64,000 bases of DNA from a virus (IMGVR_UViG_3300042892_002114:27315-91314), one strand, 5' to 3'. Positions 45,435 through 55,181 are shown, counted from the first letter of the stretch. Notes: generated from the sequence alone by a model not told the origin. A program made the numbers and translations.

Positions 45435-45644
45435 TCAATAATATTCTATAATATCTGTGTCGCAGACAATCAGATATGGTGATTTAACGGAAGTCAGTAG
45501 GCGTATTTCGGAAATTCCTGTACATAAGCCTCCGCATATTTTGTATCGAATACCATCTCTGATGAGGTCCATTTTTGCATTTTTAGTTGAGAGCGATATT
45601 AAAGCCGGTCTAATCACTTCGGATGTATGTTCCAGTGTTTTCAT
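45435..45644 (-). CDS. Small protein downstream of the fibre gene
   Basis: 69 residues from ATG 45644, two bases after the fibre stop; longer frames would start inside the fibre gene. The sequence (MKTLEHTSEVIRPALISLST, SPYLIVCDTDIIEYY) has three Cys and no recognised family. Being coupled to a fibre gene, it may be a folding chaperone, but no evidence beyond position. Confidence 0.5.
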   Translation of the reverse strand: MKTLEHTSEVIRPALISLSTKNAKMDLIRDGIRYKICGGLCTGISEIRLLTSVKSPYLIVCDTDIIEYY

Positions 45645-45646
45645 AA

Positions 45647-48076
45647 TTATCCTACGCAAGATGGCGAGCCAGCGCCCCGTACACATGCGGTGTGGGCATT
45701 TGCTCCGCCCGTTGTCAAATAACTCGTATCGTCTTCAGTACCAACAACGGGTCCGACAACATAACTTTCGGATGCTCCATCGCACCTAGTATATACTCCA
45801 GTATTGATACTATAATTACTATACGAGTATACAGGATTTTCCGGGTCGCTGTCGTCATACACCTTTGTTTGCGACCAAACCCAAGTTTGTTCGTGACACG
45901 GTATTGCTGTTGGCGTTGGTTCTGGTTCAGTTGGCGTCGGTTCTGGTTCAGTTGGCGTTGGCGCTGGTTCAGTTGGCGTTGGCGCTGGTTCAGTTGCCGT
46001 TGGCGTTGGCGCTGGTTCAGTTGCCGTTGGCGTTGGCGCTGGTTCAGTTGCCGTTGGCGTTGGCGCTGGTTCAGTTGCCGTTGGAGTTGGTGTCGGCTGC
46101 GGTGTTGCCGTTGGCGTTGGTGTCGGCTGCGGTGTTGCCGTTGGAGTCGGCGTCGGTGTCGGTGTCGGCGTTGGCGTTGGTGCACCGGTCCCAAAATTGT
46201 AAGTTTGTTCTGCACTTAGATAAGTTCCAGTATTAGTTGTAACGCTTGCTCTGGCTCTGATCCAATACGGAGGAGTTGCTACTATTCCAGATTGAGCATT
46301 TGTAACAAGCAAGTAATCGCTGTTTGCGCCTTCATTACTTGGAGGAGCGCCATTTGTTCCAATTGTAACATATCCCGCACCGGCAAGACCGGCTTCCGAT
46401 GCGGCGGACTTCAATTGTATTGTATGTGAACTAAATGTTTGTGAGTATGCATATGCCGAAGAATGTACGTCAAATCTGCCAGGAGAGGATTCTATTATAA
46501 ATCCAACATCTACGAATGGTGTCAGTGATGTAGCCGTTGGGGTAGGAATTGGCGTTGCCGTTGGCGTTGGCATCGGTGTTGCTGTTGGTCCAACGCTGGT
46601 TGCCGTCGGCGCTGGCATCGGTGTTGCTGTTGGTCCAACGCTGGTTGCCGTTGGCGTTGGTGTCGGTGTTGCTGTTGGTCCAACGCCGGTTGCCGTTGGC
46701 GTTGGTGTCGGTGTTGCTGTTGGTCCAACGCCGGTTGCCGTTGGCGTTGGTGTCGGTGTTGCCGTTGCCGTTGGTGTTGGCGTGGGTGTTGGAGTCGGTG
46801 TTGCTGTTGCCGTCGGTGTTGGCGTAGGCGGTACATACAACACCGCACCATATTCACTCACATATCCTTCAAAACTAAATGTGCATGGTGCCGCACTTGA
46901 ACTATAAAACACATAAATTGATTTATCTGTGTGTGCTACACCCAATTCCAATAATTGCAGATTGTTTCTGCTGTATTTTGCATCTGTCAATGGAACTCTA
47001 TTATTGTTCCATGAATGTATTCCACTTGCGCCAACTGGTGCAACAGATGATGTTGATCCAATTGACAACAATGGAGAACCAGTTGAATAAACAAATGCAT
47101 CTGTCAAAACATAATTATCTGGAAGAATATCTCTTTTGTTTCCATTACCAAGATAACTAGATGTTCCATCACTCTTGAATCTCAAACTAAATTCTTTATC
47201 TGGATTGCTTGCTCTTGCGCCAGACACTGGTAATAAAATATGATTTGTTCCTTTTGAATCCAACCATTGAGTTGGTCCCGGATTTAAATTTGGAGAAGTA
47301 TAAGAAGCAATCAATGTTGTATCTGAATTATTTACACCACTATAAAACATGCTTTTAATTTTGTTGGCGGTCAATTCTGTGTTGAATACATGAGCTTCAT
47401 AAATTGTACAATCAATATTGAATGCAGTAGAATGTCCATTGCCCATAACCACATATGATGATGAAATTGGTGTAGCAGAACTATATTGTGTACCAATCAA
47501 TGTGCTGTTCAAATACAACTTCAAAGTGCCAGAAGAATCTCTGGTTAGAACTGCTTCAAAAACTTTGTCTTCGTAATCACACATAAAATTCGTCACTGGG
47601 ATTTTCCCCTCAGTAATTCCATCGTATGTATAACCAATCAAATCATTATTTTCCATTCCAATATATGCAGTTTGGCTACCGGACACAAGTGTTTCTTTAG
47701 ATTCTCCTATACCGAAAATTGCACGAAATACTGGTGGATCGGGGTACATGGAAGAAGGAATAAATGCACGAACCATCAAACTAAATTCTGTTCCAACTTC
47801 TGGAAATTCTCCATAACAACGCAAATTCAAATCTGATATTGGTGCAATGTTTTGGTCAAACACAAGTCCATTGGCCGATTGATAGCCATGCATTGGCGTG
47901 AACACTTCCAAGAATCCACCAGATACAACATATTTGGCCAAATCACCGGCAGAAATTGCTTTGGTTTCTCCGGTCGGAGATGTGTTTTCAGACACATCCA
48001 CTATAGGAATCAAATCGCCATAAACAAGCTGGCTACCACTTACTCTGCGAAGTTGAGATGTTTTCTGATTAGACAT
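45647..48076 (-). CDS. Tail fibre/adhesin with LamG-like domain and Pro-Thr repeat linkers
   Basis: 809 residues. N-terminus [20 protein letters not shown] is a typical virion-attachment segment (SQLR...[11 protein letters not shown]). Residues ~75-260 form a LamG/concanavalin-like fold ([32 protein letters not shown]). Then come two Pro-Thr-rich linkers flanking a small beta domain ([20 protein letters not shown]). The C-terminal ~80 residues contain paired Cys ([19 protein letters not shown]) and probably form the distal receptor-binding tip. Likely host-recognition protein. The linkers are attractive O-glycosylation sites. Confidence 0.75.
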   Translation of the reverse strand: MSNQKTSQLRRVSGSQLVYGDLIPIVDVSENTSPTGETKAISAGDLAKYVVSGGFLEVFTPMHGYQSANGLVFDQNIAPISDLNLRCYGEFPEVGTEFSLMVRAFIPSSMYPDPPVFRAIFGIGESKETLVSGSQTAYIGMENNDLIGYTYDGITEGKIPVTNFMCDYEDKVFEAVLTRDSSGTLKLYLNSTLIGTQYSSATPISSSYVVMGNGHSTAFNIDCTIYEAHVFNTELTANKIKSMFYSGVNNSDTTLIASYTSPNLNPGPTQWLDSKGTNHILLPVSGARASNPDKEFSLRFKSDGTSSYLGNGNKRDILPDNYVLTDAFVYSTGSPLLSIGSTSSVAPVGASGIHSWNNNRVPLTDAKYSRNNLQLLELGVAHTDKSIYVFYSSSAAPCTFSFEGYVSEYGAVLYVPPTPTPTATATPTPTPTPTPTATATPTPTPTATGVGPTATPTPTPTATGVGPTATPTPTPTATSVGPTATPMPAPTATSVGPTATPMPTPTATPIPTPTATSLTPFVDVGFIIESSPGRFDVHSSAYAYSQTFSSHTIQLKSAASEAGLAGAGYVTIGTNGAPPSNEGANSDYLLVTNAQSGIVATPPYWIRARASVTTNTGTYLSAEQTYNFGTGAPTPTPTPTPTPTPTATPQPTPTPTATPQPTPTPTATEPAPTPTATEPAPTPTATEPAPTPTATEPAPTPTEPAPTPTEPEPTPTEPEPTPTAIPCHEQTWVWSQTKVYDDSDPENPVYSYSNYSINTGVYTRCDGASESYVVGPVVGTEDDTSYLTTGGANAHTACVRGAGSPSCVG
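45906..46186. repeat. 27-bp tandem repeat tract coding EPAPTPTAT units
   Basis: About four near-identical 27-bp units followed by degenerate ones code for EPAPTPTAT and shorter [14 protein letters not shown] units in the fibre's distal linker. Slippage could change the linker length. Confidence 0.75.
46532..46830. repeat. 45-bp tandem repeat tract coding [15 protein letters not shown] units
   Basis: Roughly four 45-bp units, differing at a few codons (TGVG or TSVG, TPTP or MPAP), then simple PT repeats, code for the proximal linker of the same fibre. Confidence 0.75.
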
Positions 48077-48088
48077 AGTATCTTTTCA

Positions 48089-48098
48089 TTATAAATAT
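48089..48098 (-). promoter_or_regulatory. ATATTTAT element upstream of the fibre gene
   Basis: Coding-strand ATATTTATAA lies 12 nt upstream of ATG 48076; a purine-rich stretch (GAAAAGA) sits between. Confidence 0.4.
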
Positions 48099-48155
48099 CA
48101 ATCTATTTGAAAAATATATATCAATCTGCCCCTTTTATAACAAGAACTTTTTATA

Positions 48156-48938
48156 TTACCCAAGTCTTTTTATCTTTTTTACAATAAACTTAGTCAATGC
48201 ACTGCGAAGAATGTCATCATCTGTAAATTCAAATGTATATATGCCATTTTCTTTGCTGTCATCATCATTGAACAGATTGAATATATCTCTGAAACCAGAC
48301 CTTGTTCCAATGTCAGATTGCTGCGGATCTCCGCACATAAATACTTTACAAAATTCTCCAGTTCTTGTCATCATGGTGATCAATTCTTTCTGTGTGCAAT
48401 TCTGCAATTCATCTCCCACCACAGCTTTTGCATTCCAGTTTAATCCTCTCAAATATCCAATTGGCAATCCTTCTACTCTGTTTTCTTTTATCAAATATTG
48501 AATATCTTCTTTTGGCAGAAGTTCATCCATTTTGTCTATCAGTGGTCGTTTGAACGGAGATAATTTGTCGTCGGCTTCACCTGGCAATGTTCCCATTTTA
48601 ACATCCGCACTTTCAACAATACTTCTTACATAAAGTATGTCGCTAACTTTTTTCTCATTCATGAGCATCAATGATGCTAGTACAGACAAATATGTTTTTG
48701 TAGAACCTGCTGGACCAGATATGAGCAACAGTTTTACTTTACGATCCATTGCCAACTCAATGAAAGCTTTCTGCTTCGGAGTAAGTTCTCTGTGCAATAT
48801 GGTTAAATAATGATCTATTTTATTTCTTTGATGAACAACTGGACTTTTATCTTTTGCGGGTTGTTGAGACAAAGATAATGTTTGGCTTGGTGCATTATTT
48901 TTCTTTTTGTTGTTGTTCAGTCGTTTTTGTTTTGACAT
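48156..48938 (-). CDS. phoH: PhoH-like ATPase
   Basis: 260 residues. Walker A ISGPAGSTKT near 75, the PhoH block VRSIVESADVKMGTLPGEADD, Walker B AVVGDELQN and sensor CGDPQQSD. A basic low-complexity N-terminus (RLNNNKKKNN) precedes the domain. PhoH-like genes are widespread in T4-like marine phages; the function may concern RNA or ribosome metabolism. It ends just before the gene at 48940, which is probably co-transcribed. Confidence 0.92.
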   Translation of the reverse strand: MSKQKRLNNNKKKNNAPSQTLSLSQQPAKDKSPVVHQRNKIDHYLTILHRELTPKQKAFIELAMDRKVKLLLISGPAGSTKTYLSVLASLMLMNEKKVSDILYVRSIVESADVKMGTLPGEADDKLSPFKRPLIDKMDELLPKEDIQYLIKENRVEGLPIGYLRGLNWNAKAVVGDELQNCTQKELITMMTRTGEFCKVFMCGDPQQSDIGTRSGFRDIFNLFNDDDSKENGIYTFEFTDDDILRSALTKFIVKKIKRLG

Positions 48939-48939
48939 A

Positions 48940-49311
48940 TTATTTTTTTATTTTTTTGTATGTGAATATAGTACTCAATTTATCCAATTTACTTATAATT
49001 TTTTTAATTCTTGCACAAATTTGAAACTGTTGATGGTCCATACTGAACTCAAAGACAGTTTCTAAACTTTCCTTGAAATCTTTTCTTTGCAAGACCACCA
49101 CAAAACTTGAATTTTTAAAACAGAATAATTCTATTCCGCCAAGTTTGTTTGATATAGCATACTCTATTGTATTTACAATATTGATATTTATTTCTTTTCT
49201 GTTTTCCAGAACATACTTTTCCATTTCGGAATTATCACAGGGAAGTTCAACAACTTCATATTTTGAATTTAAAACTTTATTAGACTTCTTTTTACGCGGA
49301 GTCTTTTTCAT
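48940..49311 (-). CDS. Hypothetical protein, 123 residues
   Basis: Basic N-terminus (KKTPRKKKSNKVLNSKYEVV) and a compact alpha/beta body (IELFCFKNSSFVVVLQRKDF). The N-terminal end overlaps the metallopeptidase gene by 20 nt. No family recognised; co-expression with phoH is likely. Confidence 0.6.
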   Translation of the reverse strand: MKKTPRKKKSNKVLNSKYEVVELPCDNSEMEKYVLENRKEININIVNTIEYAISNKLGGIELFCFKNSSFVVVLQRKDFKESLETVFEFSMDHQQFQICARIKKIISKLDKLSTIFTYKKIKK

Positions 49312-49669
49312 ATACTGAAGATAAATATATCTCTAGCCATGCTTTACCCATCATATTCACAAATTTTTCGTTCTGAGAAAGTTTTAGTTCTCCTGTAGAA
49401 TCTAATATAATATGCACAACTTCGTGAAAGAATGTTTCTATCATTGTTTCTTCTGTAATGATTAACTTTCGTTCCACCATTTTGCCGTCTTCTTTATATC
49501 GTTTTGTTACTTCTCCCAAATCTTGAATTTGAATCAACTTCAAATCTTCGTCCGCGTTTCCATAACAATCCTCGGTTTCAAACAAATCTTTTTTTATAAC
49601 AACGGTATATTTGTGTCCAAGTAGTGTAAATTCTTTCGGAATATTGATTTTTTTAATTGGATTCAGCAC
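49292..49669 (-). CDS. Small zinc metallopeptidase-like protein (HExxH)
   Basis: 125 residues. ETFFHEVVHIILD contains HExxH near residue 82, and NEKFVNMMGKAW holds the downstream acid that could be the third ligand. Small phage metallopeptidases of this plan exist, with unknown substrates. No signal peptide, so it acts in the cytoplasm. Confidence 0.65.
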   Translation of the reverse strand: MLNPIKKINIPKEFTLLGHKYTVVIKKDLFETEDCYGNADEDLKLIQIQDLGEVTKRYKEDGKMVERKLIITEETMIETFFHEVVHIILDSTGELKLSQNEKFVNMMGKAWLEIYLSSVYEKDSA

Positions 49670-49683
49670 TACATATAAGTATC

Positions 49684-49803
49684 ATGGAAAATAGAAAAGA
49701 ACCTAATTTAGTTGATAAAGCAAGAAGTTTAGGAACTGCTGTAACCATTATATACACTTCATCAAAAGTTTATAATAATAAGTATAATCCATTCTGCGCT
49801 TAA
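49684..49803 (+). CDS. Possible plus-strand mini-gene, 40 residues
   Basis: ATG 49684 to TAA 49801-49803 opposes the flanking minus-strand genes and overlaps the end of one. The product (MENRKEPNLVDKARSLGTAV...) looks protein-like but has no family, SD or convincing promoter. It may be a chance frame. Confidence 0.25.
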   Translation: MENRKEPNLVDKARSLGTAVTIIYTSSKVYNNKYNPFCA

Positions 49804-50203
49804 CACTGCCAGATTTGTGCTTGAATACACTTTTTATAGTAACAAAATCGTCTCCAATTTTTTCTGTATCAAACATAGTTGACAGATATTCATTCACCGC
49901 AATATCTTGTGATATGTTTGACCATTCTCTGTCATGCTTTGGATTAATTAGCCAATGACCAAACATAACATGACACATTTCATGGCAGATAATAAATACT
50001 TTTTTTGTATCATCACATTTCTTCCAAAAATTTGGATTGGCAACAATTCTAAAATTATTGTTGTGTATTTCTAACTCAACACTTTCAGCATCTTTGTTAA
50101 ATACCATATGCTCAAATGTTCTCCACATACCATCAAACAATGGATTGACGCACAAAAGTTGCATTGACAACCAACCAAAATCTTTCTTGTTCAATTTTTT
50201 CAT
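49748..50203 (-). CDS. Metallopeptidase-like protein of the DUF2201 N-terminal type
   Basis: 151 residues. VFIICHEMCHVMFGH supplies HExxH, and NISQDIAVNEYL is the following helix typical of the DUF2201 metallopeptidase-like domain. The C-terminal von Willebrand-type half of DUF2201 proteins is missing, so this is a short phage version. It starts directly after a terminator, so it needs its own initiation signal, which is not obvious. Confidence 0.7.
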   Translation of the reverse strand: MKKLNKKDFGWLSMQLLCVNPLFDGMWRTFEHMVFNKDAESVELEIHNNNFRIVANPNFWKKCDDTKKVFIICHEMCHVMFGHWLINPKHDREWSNISQDIAVNEYLSTMFDTEKIGDDFVTIKSVFKHKSGSVKRRMDYTYYYKLLMKCI

Positions 50204-50204
50204 A

Positions 50205-50232
50205 AATAAAAAAGGGGAGCATATGCTCCCCT
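50205..50232 (-). terminator. Rho-independent terminator of the 50.2-50.8 kb small-gene operon
   Basis: 8-bp stem (50213-50220 with 50225-50232), ATAT loop, then a run of seven T on the minus strand. Confidence 0.85.
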
Positions 50233-50237
50233 ATATT

Positions 50238-50441
50238 TTATCGGCTACGGCGAGCCTTTTTCTTGGGCCTCTCGGTCTTGGTGGCAACATACTTCTCACC
50301 AGCAGACTTTCTGCGTGCTGCATTTACCCACGAGTTGCGCGTCTTGCGACTAGCAAACTCGTATGTTTTACCTTCTGCCAGCAGACTTTTCACCTCTTCC
50401 TCGGAGGTTGCCAGCAGGATTTTTTGCTTTAGTCCAGTCAT
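50238..50441 (-). CDS. Small basic protein, 67 residues
   Basis: Helical N-terminus (KILLATSEEEVKSLLAEGKT) and a strongly basic tail (KTERPKKKARRSR) that could bind nucleic acid. Last gene before the terminator of an early-type operon. No family recognised. Confidence 0.6.
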   Translation of the reverse strand: MTGLKQKILLATSEEEVKSLLAEGKTYEFASRKTRNSWVNAARRKSAGEKYVATKTERPKKKARRSR

Positions 50442-50444
50442 AAA

Positions 50445-50639
50445 TTAACGACGATAGTTGAGTTGACGAACATCAAGCTTGCTACCATCTGGATTGCGCT
50501 TGATAATACCCGCCCAATACTCATATTCCCTTTGGGCATCTAGCTTGGAGTCATACTCCGAATCGCTTACGCGGATGCCGTTCCGAAAAATGGCATACAT
50601 TGCTGGTTCAGTTTGATTGTCAACTGTGTTATTTTGCAT
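50445..50639 (-). CDS. Small protein, 64 residues
   Basis: Contains AMYAIFRNGIRVSDSEYDSK then a charged helix (LDAQREYEYWAGIIKRNPDG). Compact alpha/beta, unknown family. It lies 3 nt upstream of the basic 67-residue gene. Confidence 0.6.
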   Translation of the reverse strand: MQNNTVDNQTEPAMYAIFRNGIRVSDSEYDSKLDAQREYEYWAGIIKRNPDGSKLDVRQLNYRR

Positions 50640-50651
50640 ACTTTTTGTTTT

Positions 50652-50840
50652 TTAGTCGTTATACTGAGAATAGGCATAACTGTCGAGCATAGACAGTTCG
50701 TCTGTAATATCATGAATTGTGGGCTCAATCATGGCTGGTAGCCCAACCATCTTAACAGGTTGTTCAGTGTCCACAGAAACATTGTTTTTGGGACGACCAA
50801 CGCCGCGAGTTTGTTTAGTTGTATTGGATGTTTTATTCAT
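50652..50840 (-). CDS. Small protein with AT-hook-like motif, 62 residues
   Basis: Start at ATG 50840 is fixed by the promoter 7 nt upstream; a longer frame would translate the promoter. TRGVGRPK is an AT-hook-like minor-groove motif. The rest is acidic (PTIHDITDELSMLDSY). Possibly a DNA-binding takeover protein. Confidence 0.6.
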   Translation of the reverse strand: MNKTSNTTKQTRGVGRPKNNVSVDTEQPVKMVGLPAMIEPTIHDITDELSMLDSYAYSQYND

Positions 50841-50847
50841 CTTGTAT

Positions 50848-50876
50848 ATACTGGCTGCACATTTAATAAAAGTCAA
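50848..50876 (-). promoter_or_regulatory. Leaderless-type early promoter of the 50.2-50.8 kb operon
   Basis: TTGACT (50876-50871), 17-nt spacer, CAGTAT (50853-50848), 7 nt to ATG 50840. An isolated copy of the right-end module. Bases 50877-51058 hold nothing recognisable. Confidence 0.75.
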
Positions 50877-51058
50877 CCACTTTTTTCGTAAATATACTAT
50901 TTATAATAACCCCTCATGAAAAATAGCATATACACATTTTTTGATAGAATGAGGCACGCTGGTATGCATTGTTTGTGCATAATAAAATGTATAAGATTGA
51001 GAAGAAATCCTGTGTTTTATATCAAAGGATTGTGTCGTACATTATTTACTATAAAGTA

Positions 51059-52456
51059 TTAACAAGCGCGAGATGACGTGGCGGCGGTTCCTGTATACTG
51101 GGTTGTTATCGCAACTCCGCATGCAACAGAATACACTTTTCCATTTGGAGTTCCGGACGTGCTACTTGCGTTTCTGGTTACACCATATGGGTCGGTATAA
51201 TCAAAATTGTAATTACCCTGCTGATTACAAGTTGCATCAATCTGACGCGAATCCAATCTTGGGTCCGATGTTGATGAACACGCGGAAGTTCTCAAATTTG
51301 TTCCATACACAAGACGAAGTGAATTTTGAACAATACAAACTCCGTTAACAGCGGTGGTGTATGGAGTTCCAGTTGAAGAAACAATCGTCGGTCCTCCTCC
51401 GGAATTCTCCCACGATGCAGATACTCGACCAACCGAATCATAGTCCATCCATATTCGTTGACTTGGAACCGGAGTGGCCGTTGGCGTCGGTGTAGGCGTT
51501 GCTGTTGGTGTCGGCGTAGGAGTTGCCGTTGGTGTGGGAGTCGGCGTTGGGGTTGGTCCGGTTGGTGTTGGCGTTGGTGTTGGCGTTGGACCGGTTGCTG
51601 TTGGAGTTGGTGTCGGCGTTGCTGTTGGCGTTGGTGTTGGTGTCGGAGTGGACGTTGGCGTTGCTGTTGGCGTCGGAGTTGGTGCGGCAACACAATCAAC
51701 AACATTTTCTGGATCAAATGAAAATACATCATTATAACTCACAACTTCCAACAAATCAACACATGGAAATGCTCCAGACCCCGTTAAAGATTGAGTTGTA
51801 ACTCCGTTGATAATTTCACTGATATTATCAGATCCACCCGTACTAAGATTTCTGGTGTGATATTGATAATACCCGGATGCATTAAAAACTTTTAAATTTG
51901 TTGAGTATGAACCAGAACGGTATGAAAATAATTGTGCTTTTTTCAAACCATTTCCAGTTACTTTTGTCACTCTCATACGCACAGTATCCGGTATATTAGT
52001 TGTACGCATATATGAAAGAATATATGTTCCGGATTGGAAGTTTGATGTGATATTATAAGATTGTCCAGTTGTCAATGTTGCTGCTACTACATTTCCATTA
52101 AAAACCACAGGATCGAGTGTTGTTGCAGCACGATCCCAATCAAGTGTATATGCTGTTTGTGATTGCGAGTCTATTCGCCAAACCAACTTTACTTCATTAC
52201 CATAGCATTTTGTTGAACCAGTGATTTGTATTTCATTGCAAGAAAACGATGCGGACATGTTTGCATCAACTGTTGGTGTTGGTGTTGGCGTTGGTGTTGG
52301 TGTTACATCTGAAACATACGGATCTCCCCAGCCAATATTGCGAGAATCAAATTCTTGTTTTAGATAAGCAAGTCCTTCGTCGGTGCCAATAATTTCTCCA
52401 AGTTTTCCAAATACGCTTCCCGATGGTGTCCCGTGTGATGCAATTGTGTTAGACAT
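51059..52456 (-). CDS. Fibre/adhesin-like protein with Pro-Thr linkers
   Basis: 465 residues from ATG 52456, because from there the N-terminus ([20 protein letters not shown]) aligns with the start of the 52449-53438 product; the 60 extra upstream codons overlap that gene. Layout: attachment module (1-55), short PT linker, beta domain (~70-245; [20 protein letters not shown]), long PT linker (~255-325), C-terminal Cys-containing domain ([18 protein letters not shown]). Probably a receptor-binding or decoration protein. Confidence 0.65.
   Translation of the reverse strand: MSNTIASHGTPSGSVFGKLGEIIGTDEGLAYLKQEFDSRNIGWGDPYVSDVTPTPTPTPTPTVDANMSASFSCNEIQITGSTKCYGNEVKLVWRIDSQSQTAYTLDWDRAATTLDPVVFNGNVVAATLTTGQSYNITSNFQSGTYILSYMRTTNIPDTVRMRVTKVTGNGLKKAQLFSYRSGSYSTNLKVFNASGYYQYHTRNLSTGGSDNISEIINGVTTQSLTGSGAFPCVDLLEVVSYNDVFSFDPENVVDCVAAPTPTPTATPTSTPTPTPTPTATPTPTPTATGPTPTPTPTPTGPTPTPTPTPTATPTPTPTATPTPTPTATPVPSQRIWMDYDSVGRVSASWENSGGGPTIVSSTGTPYTTAVNGVCIVQNSLRLVYGTNLRTSACSSTSDPRLDSRQIDATCNQQGNYNFDYTDPYGVTRNASSTSGTPNGKVYSVACGVAITTQYTGTAATSSRAC
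51475..51690. repeat. Pro-Thr-coding repeat tract
   Basis: Degenerate GTTGGYGTTGG-type repeats code [10 protein letters not shown] and GPTPTPTPT units of the linker in the 51059-52456 gene. Confidence 0.7.
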
Positions 52457-53438
52457 AAATTGTGATATAACCATTGCCGGTTGCCAAACTTTCTTGGTTT
52501 CCTGTCTCATATACCCCACCGCCGCTGCTTCCGCCTCGTATGAAGGAAATTCCCACGTCACCACCTCCCGCACCACCACCACCTTGGCCGGGACCATATG
52601 TGTTGGTATTATGATTCTGAGGACCGGAAGGACCATCTATTGCAATAAACAATATATCTTGCCACTCACCGTATGACGGCCCGACTGGACCGGCGTTACT
52701 AGAGCCACCACCTCCACCGCCACCACCCACACCGATTTGTAATTCATCAGACCCATTTAAAATCACCGAAGCTCCACCTCCACCACCCCCGCCAGTTGAA
52801 AATGCCTCTCCCATAGCAGCAACTCCACCACGCCCACCGCTGTAATACCCAGCACCGGGCTCTCCGCCCTCCCATGCAAAATACCCAACACTACCACCCA
52901 CGTTTCCTGGAATTAATTTATATGTTCCATCCAAACCGAAACCTCCTGAGAATCGCGACCCTTTTCCTCCAACTCCACCGGAATATGTCGAATCTCCACC
53001 AGCGCCCCCCGCAGCGCCGTTGATATCAATATACACGTTAAACGCACCCACCGCCGGAGAAATTGTCCACGTGTTATAACCAGATACAGTCAAAGGTCCA
53101 TCCACATCCAAGTTCCATGTTGTTTTTGATCCTATTGCGGGTGATATATTCAACACTCTTTGTCCTGATGTCGGAGTAGGGGTTGGTGTCGGACCTCCTC
53201 CAGTTGGAGTTGGTGTCGGCGTAGCCGTTGGTGTCGGCGTAGCCGTTGGAGTTGGTGTTGATGTCGGAGTTGGCGTAGGCGTCGGAGTTGGTGCAACATT
53301 ATACGCTCTCCATCCAATATTTGAAGAATCGCCAGATATTTTCACATATTTTAATCCATCGTTCATTTCTATCAATGATCCTATGGTGCCAAAAACTTGA
53401 CCATTTGGATTTCCATGCAGTGGTATTGTTCTTACCAT
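52449..53438 (-). CDS. Glycine-rich adhesin-like tip protein with Pro-Thr linker
   Basis: 329 residues. Residues 1-50 ([29 protein letters not shown]) are the shared attachment module. A PT linker follows, then a ~210-residue Gly-rich domain: [40 protein letters not shown] and [14 protein letters not shown]. Such domains resemble the polyglycine sandwich of phage tail-tip adhesins. It directly precedes the PT-linker gene downstream (8-nt overlap). Likely receptor recognition. Confidence 0.7.
   Translation of the reverse strand: MVRTIPLHGNPNGQVFGTIGSLIEMNDGLKYVKISGDSSNIGWRAYNVAPTPTPTPTPTSTPTPTATPTPTATPTPTPTGGGPTPTPTPTSGQRVLNISPAIGSKTTWNLDVDGPLTVSGYNTWTISPAVGAFNVYIDINGAAGGAGGDSTYSGGVGGKGSRFSGGFGLDGTYKLIPGNVGGSVGYFAWEGGEPGAGYYSGGRGGVAAMGEAFSTGGGGGGGASVILNGSDELQIGVGGGGGGGGSSNAGPVGPSYGEWQDILFIAIDGPSGPQNHNTNTYGPGQGGGGAGGGDVGISFIRGGSSGGGVYETGNQESLATGNGYITIYV
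53170..53296. repeat. Pro-Thr-coding repeat tract
   Basis: GTTGGYGT-type repeats code the linker between attachment module and glycine-rich domain of the tip protein. Confidence 0.7.
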
Positions 53439-53441
53439 AAA

Positions 53442-55181
53442 TTATATATCTCCTTCATTCACATTCATTATGTTATTAAACTCTGCCACAGTTATGCCAA
53501 GTGCATCTGCGATTTCAATTGCTTTTATATTTTTGTATCCCATTGCCAACAATGCTTCACGCTTTTTTGCTGGTGGCAACAAATGAATCTTTTTATTCAA
53601 TTTTTCAATTTCTTCTGGTGGCAATGATTTGATTTTTTTCACATCACCAAACAGTGTAGAAATAAAATCTTTTTGATTTGCATCTGGCTTGCCGGTGTTG
53701 GCATCAACATTACTTGCTTTGGTGAGTGGAGTTGTTGATCCATTGCCGTAACTTCTTTCCAACCAATCAACTTCATAATCATTCAAGTCGCCAGTTTCTT
53801 TATGCATGTTTTTGAAAAAGTTTTTTACCCAATTCCAATTTTTCACAACTTTTTGTGTATTATTCCAAAAACTCATCAGTTTCTTTCTATACCACAAACG
53901 ACCAAAAATTGTTCCTTGTATGTTTCTGAAATTAATACCTTGGTTTCCGGTTCTGCCGCCGTTTTTTAAATATTCATGAAATGCACTTGGTTGCGTCAAC
54001 AGTTCTCTTAACGCAACTATATTGTCGGTATTTATGCCATTCTTTTCAAGTCTTCTTTGCAAACTTGCGTCGTTGGCATCTGGGCGGTCCAGTAAATATA
54101 TATACAAAGTTTCCATTGTATCCATGATGTCAGCGTGTATTCCACCCACATTGACTATGCTGCATTTTTGTGTGATAATAAAAGCAACAGCATCTGCATC
54201 TGTCCATTCAGAAATTTCTTTTCCCGACAAACCAACCACAGCGTCAGGATCTTCATTTATCAAATCTTTTAGTTTGATATGACCTTCCAGTGCTGGTACA
54301 GCAGCATCTGCTCTAGCAGCATAATCAAACCCTTTGGCAGCTTTTTTCAAGTGATCTGCTTTATATGTTGATCCAGCTAATTTTTTCTTTGCTTTTGAAT
54401 CCAGATGTTGAACCGCCAATAGTTTTTTTATTTCTTCTGGACTCAATTTTTCTTTGTTTGAATTGCCCACAAGTTCTGAATATGCAAACAAACCTCGCGT
54501 GTCCACAAATTCATAAGCAAACTTTGTTTTATCAAGTTTCATTGCACTCATCAACTTTTCAACAAGTTGGAAATTTTCATTTACAATTTCATCCTTGCTG
54601 TTCCAAAAACTGATTGCATTTTTCTTGATCCAAATTCTACCAGCCGGAACAGTGGCTGAATCGTCCGCGTTTCCTCGAATATTCAATTGACGAAAACGCA
54701 GTCTATTGTTGTGTAAATAATTTCTGATTGTTTCAACATCATCACCTTGTTGCTGCAAACCAACAAAACCCACAGTTGCTGCATCATCACCATCATCTTC
54801 TTTTTCTGCGTATGAATATGCAGATATATTACCAAACACATCACGCTTGATTTTATACATGTTTTTGAACGTGGCGGCATATAAGGTGGCTTTATGTGAA
54901 GCTGTTTGCAACATTTCTTCCATGCTGCCATGGGTGTTTTTTTCAGAATACATTATTACACCAGTTTCAACATCAAAGAAAAAAGCATAAGCATCATTAG
55001 ATAAATATTTGAATGTTGCACCAGTTTTTGGCACAGCTGCACCAAGACTGTTTAGTCTTTCTGCATCAGATTTTTTTGTTTTATCATTTGAATTTCCCGA
55101 CAAATCAATTCTGTCAGGAGATTCATCCAATATACTTTCCAACAAAAATTCTATATCAAATGGCAATCTGGGCTTGTTCAT
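53442..55181 (-). CDS. Large hypothetical protein with internally duplicated segment
   Basis: 579 residues, no recognised family. Two segments resemble each other: AGRIWIKKNAISFWNSKDEI with FQLVEKLMSAM, and FGRLWYRKKLMSFWNNTQKV with WVKNFFKNM. The rest is charged and helical with several small motifs (EEIEKLNKKIHLL, IEIADALGITVAEFNNI; the last resembles a helix-turn-helix). ATG 55181 has an ATATTTAT element 6 nt upstream. Its size and position between fibre genes suggest a virion or ejected protein. Confidence 0.6.
   Translation of the reverse strand: MNKPRLPFDIEFLLESILDESPDRIDLSGNSNDKTKKSDAERLNSLGAAVPKTGATFKYLSNDAYAFFFDVETGVIMYSEKNTHGSMEEMLQTASHKATLYAATFKNMYKIKRDVFGNISAYSYAEKEDDGDDAATVGFVGLQQQGDDVETIRNYLHNNRLRFRQLNIRGNADDSATVPAGRIWIKKNAISFWNSKDEIVNENFQLVEKLMSAMKLDKTKFAYEFVDTRGLFAYSELVGNSNKEKLSPEEIKKLLAVQHLDSKAKKKLAGSTYKADHLKKAAKGFDYAARADAAVPALEGHIKLKDLINEDPDAVVGLSGKEISEWTDADAVAFIITQKCSIVNVGGIHADIMDTMETLYIYLLDRPDANDASLQRRLEKNGINTDNIVALRELLTQPSAFHEYLKNGGRTGNQGINFRNIQGTIFGRLWYRKKLMSFWNNTQKVVKNWNWVKNFFKNMHKETGDLNDYEVDWLERSYGNGSTTPLTKASNVDANTGKPDANQKDFISTLFGDVKKIKSLPPEEIEKLNKKIHLLPPAKKREALLAMGYKNIKAIEIADALGITVAEFNNIMNVNEGDI

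Noticed and set aside
45715-46857. Gln/Arg-rich and Trp/Arg-rich open frames across the Pro-Thr tracts
   Set aside because: They are other-frame readings of the same repeats. Low complexity and overlap with the fibre gene explain them.
50877-51058. Possible gene or CRISPR-like array in the gap
   Set aside because: No frame of useful length and no regular repeats were found.
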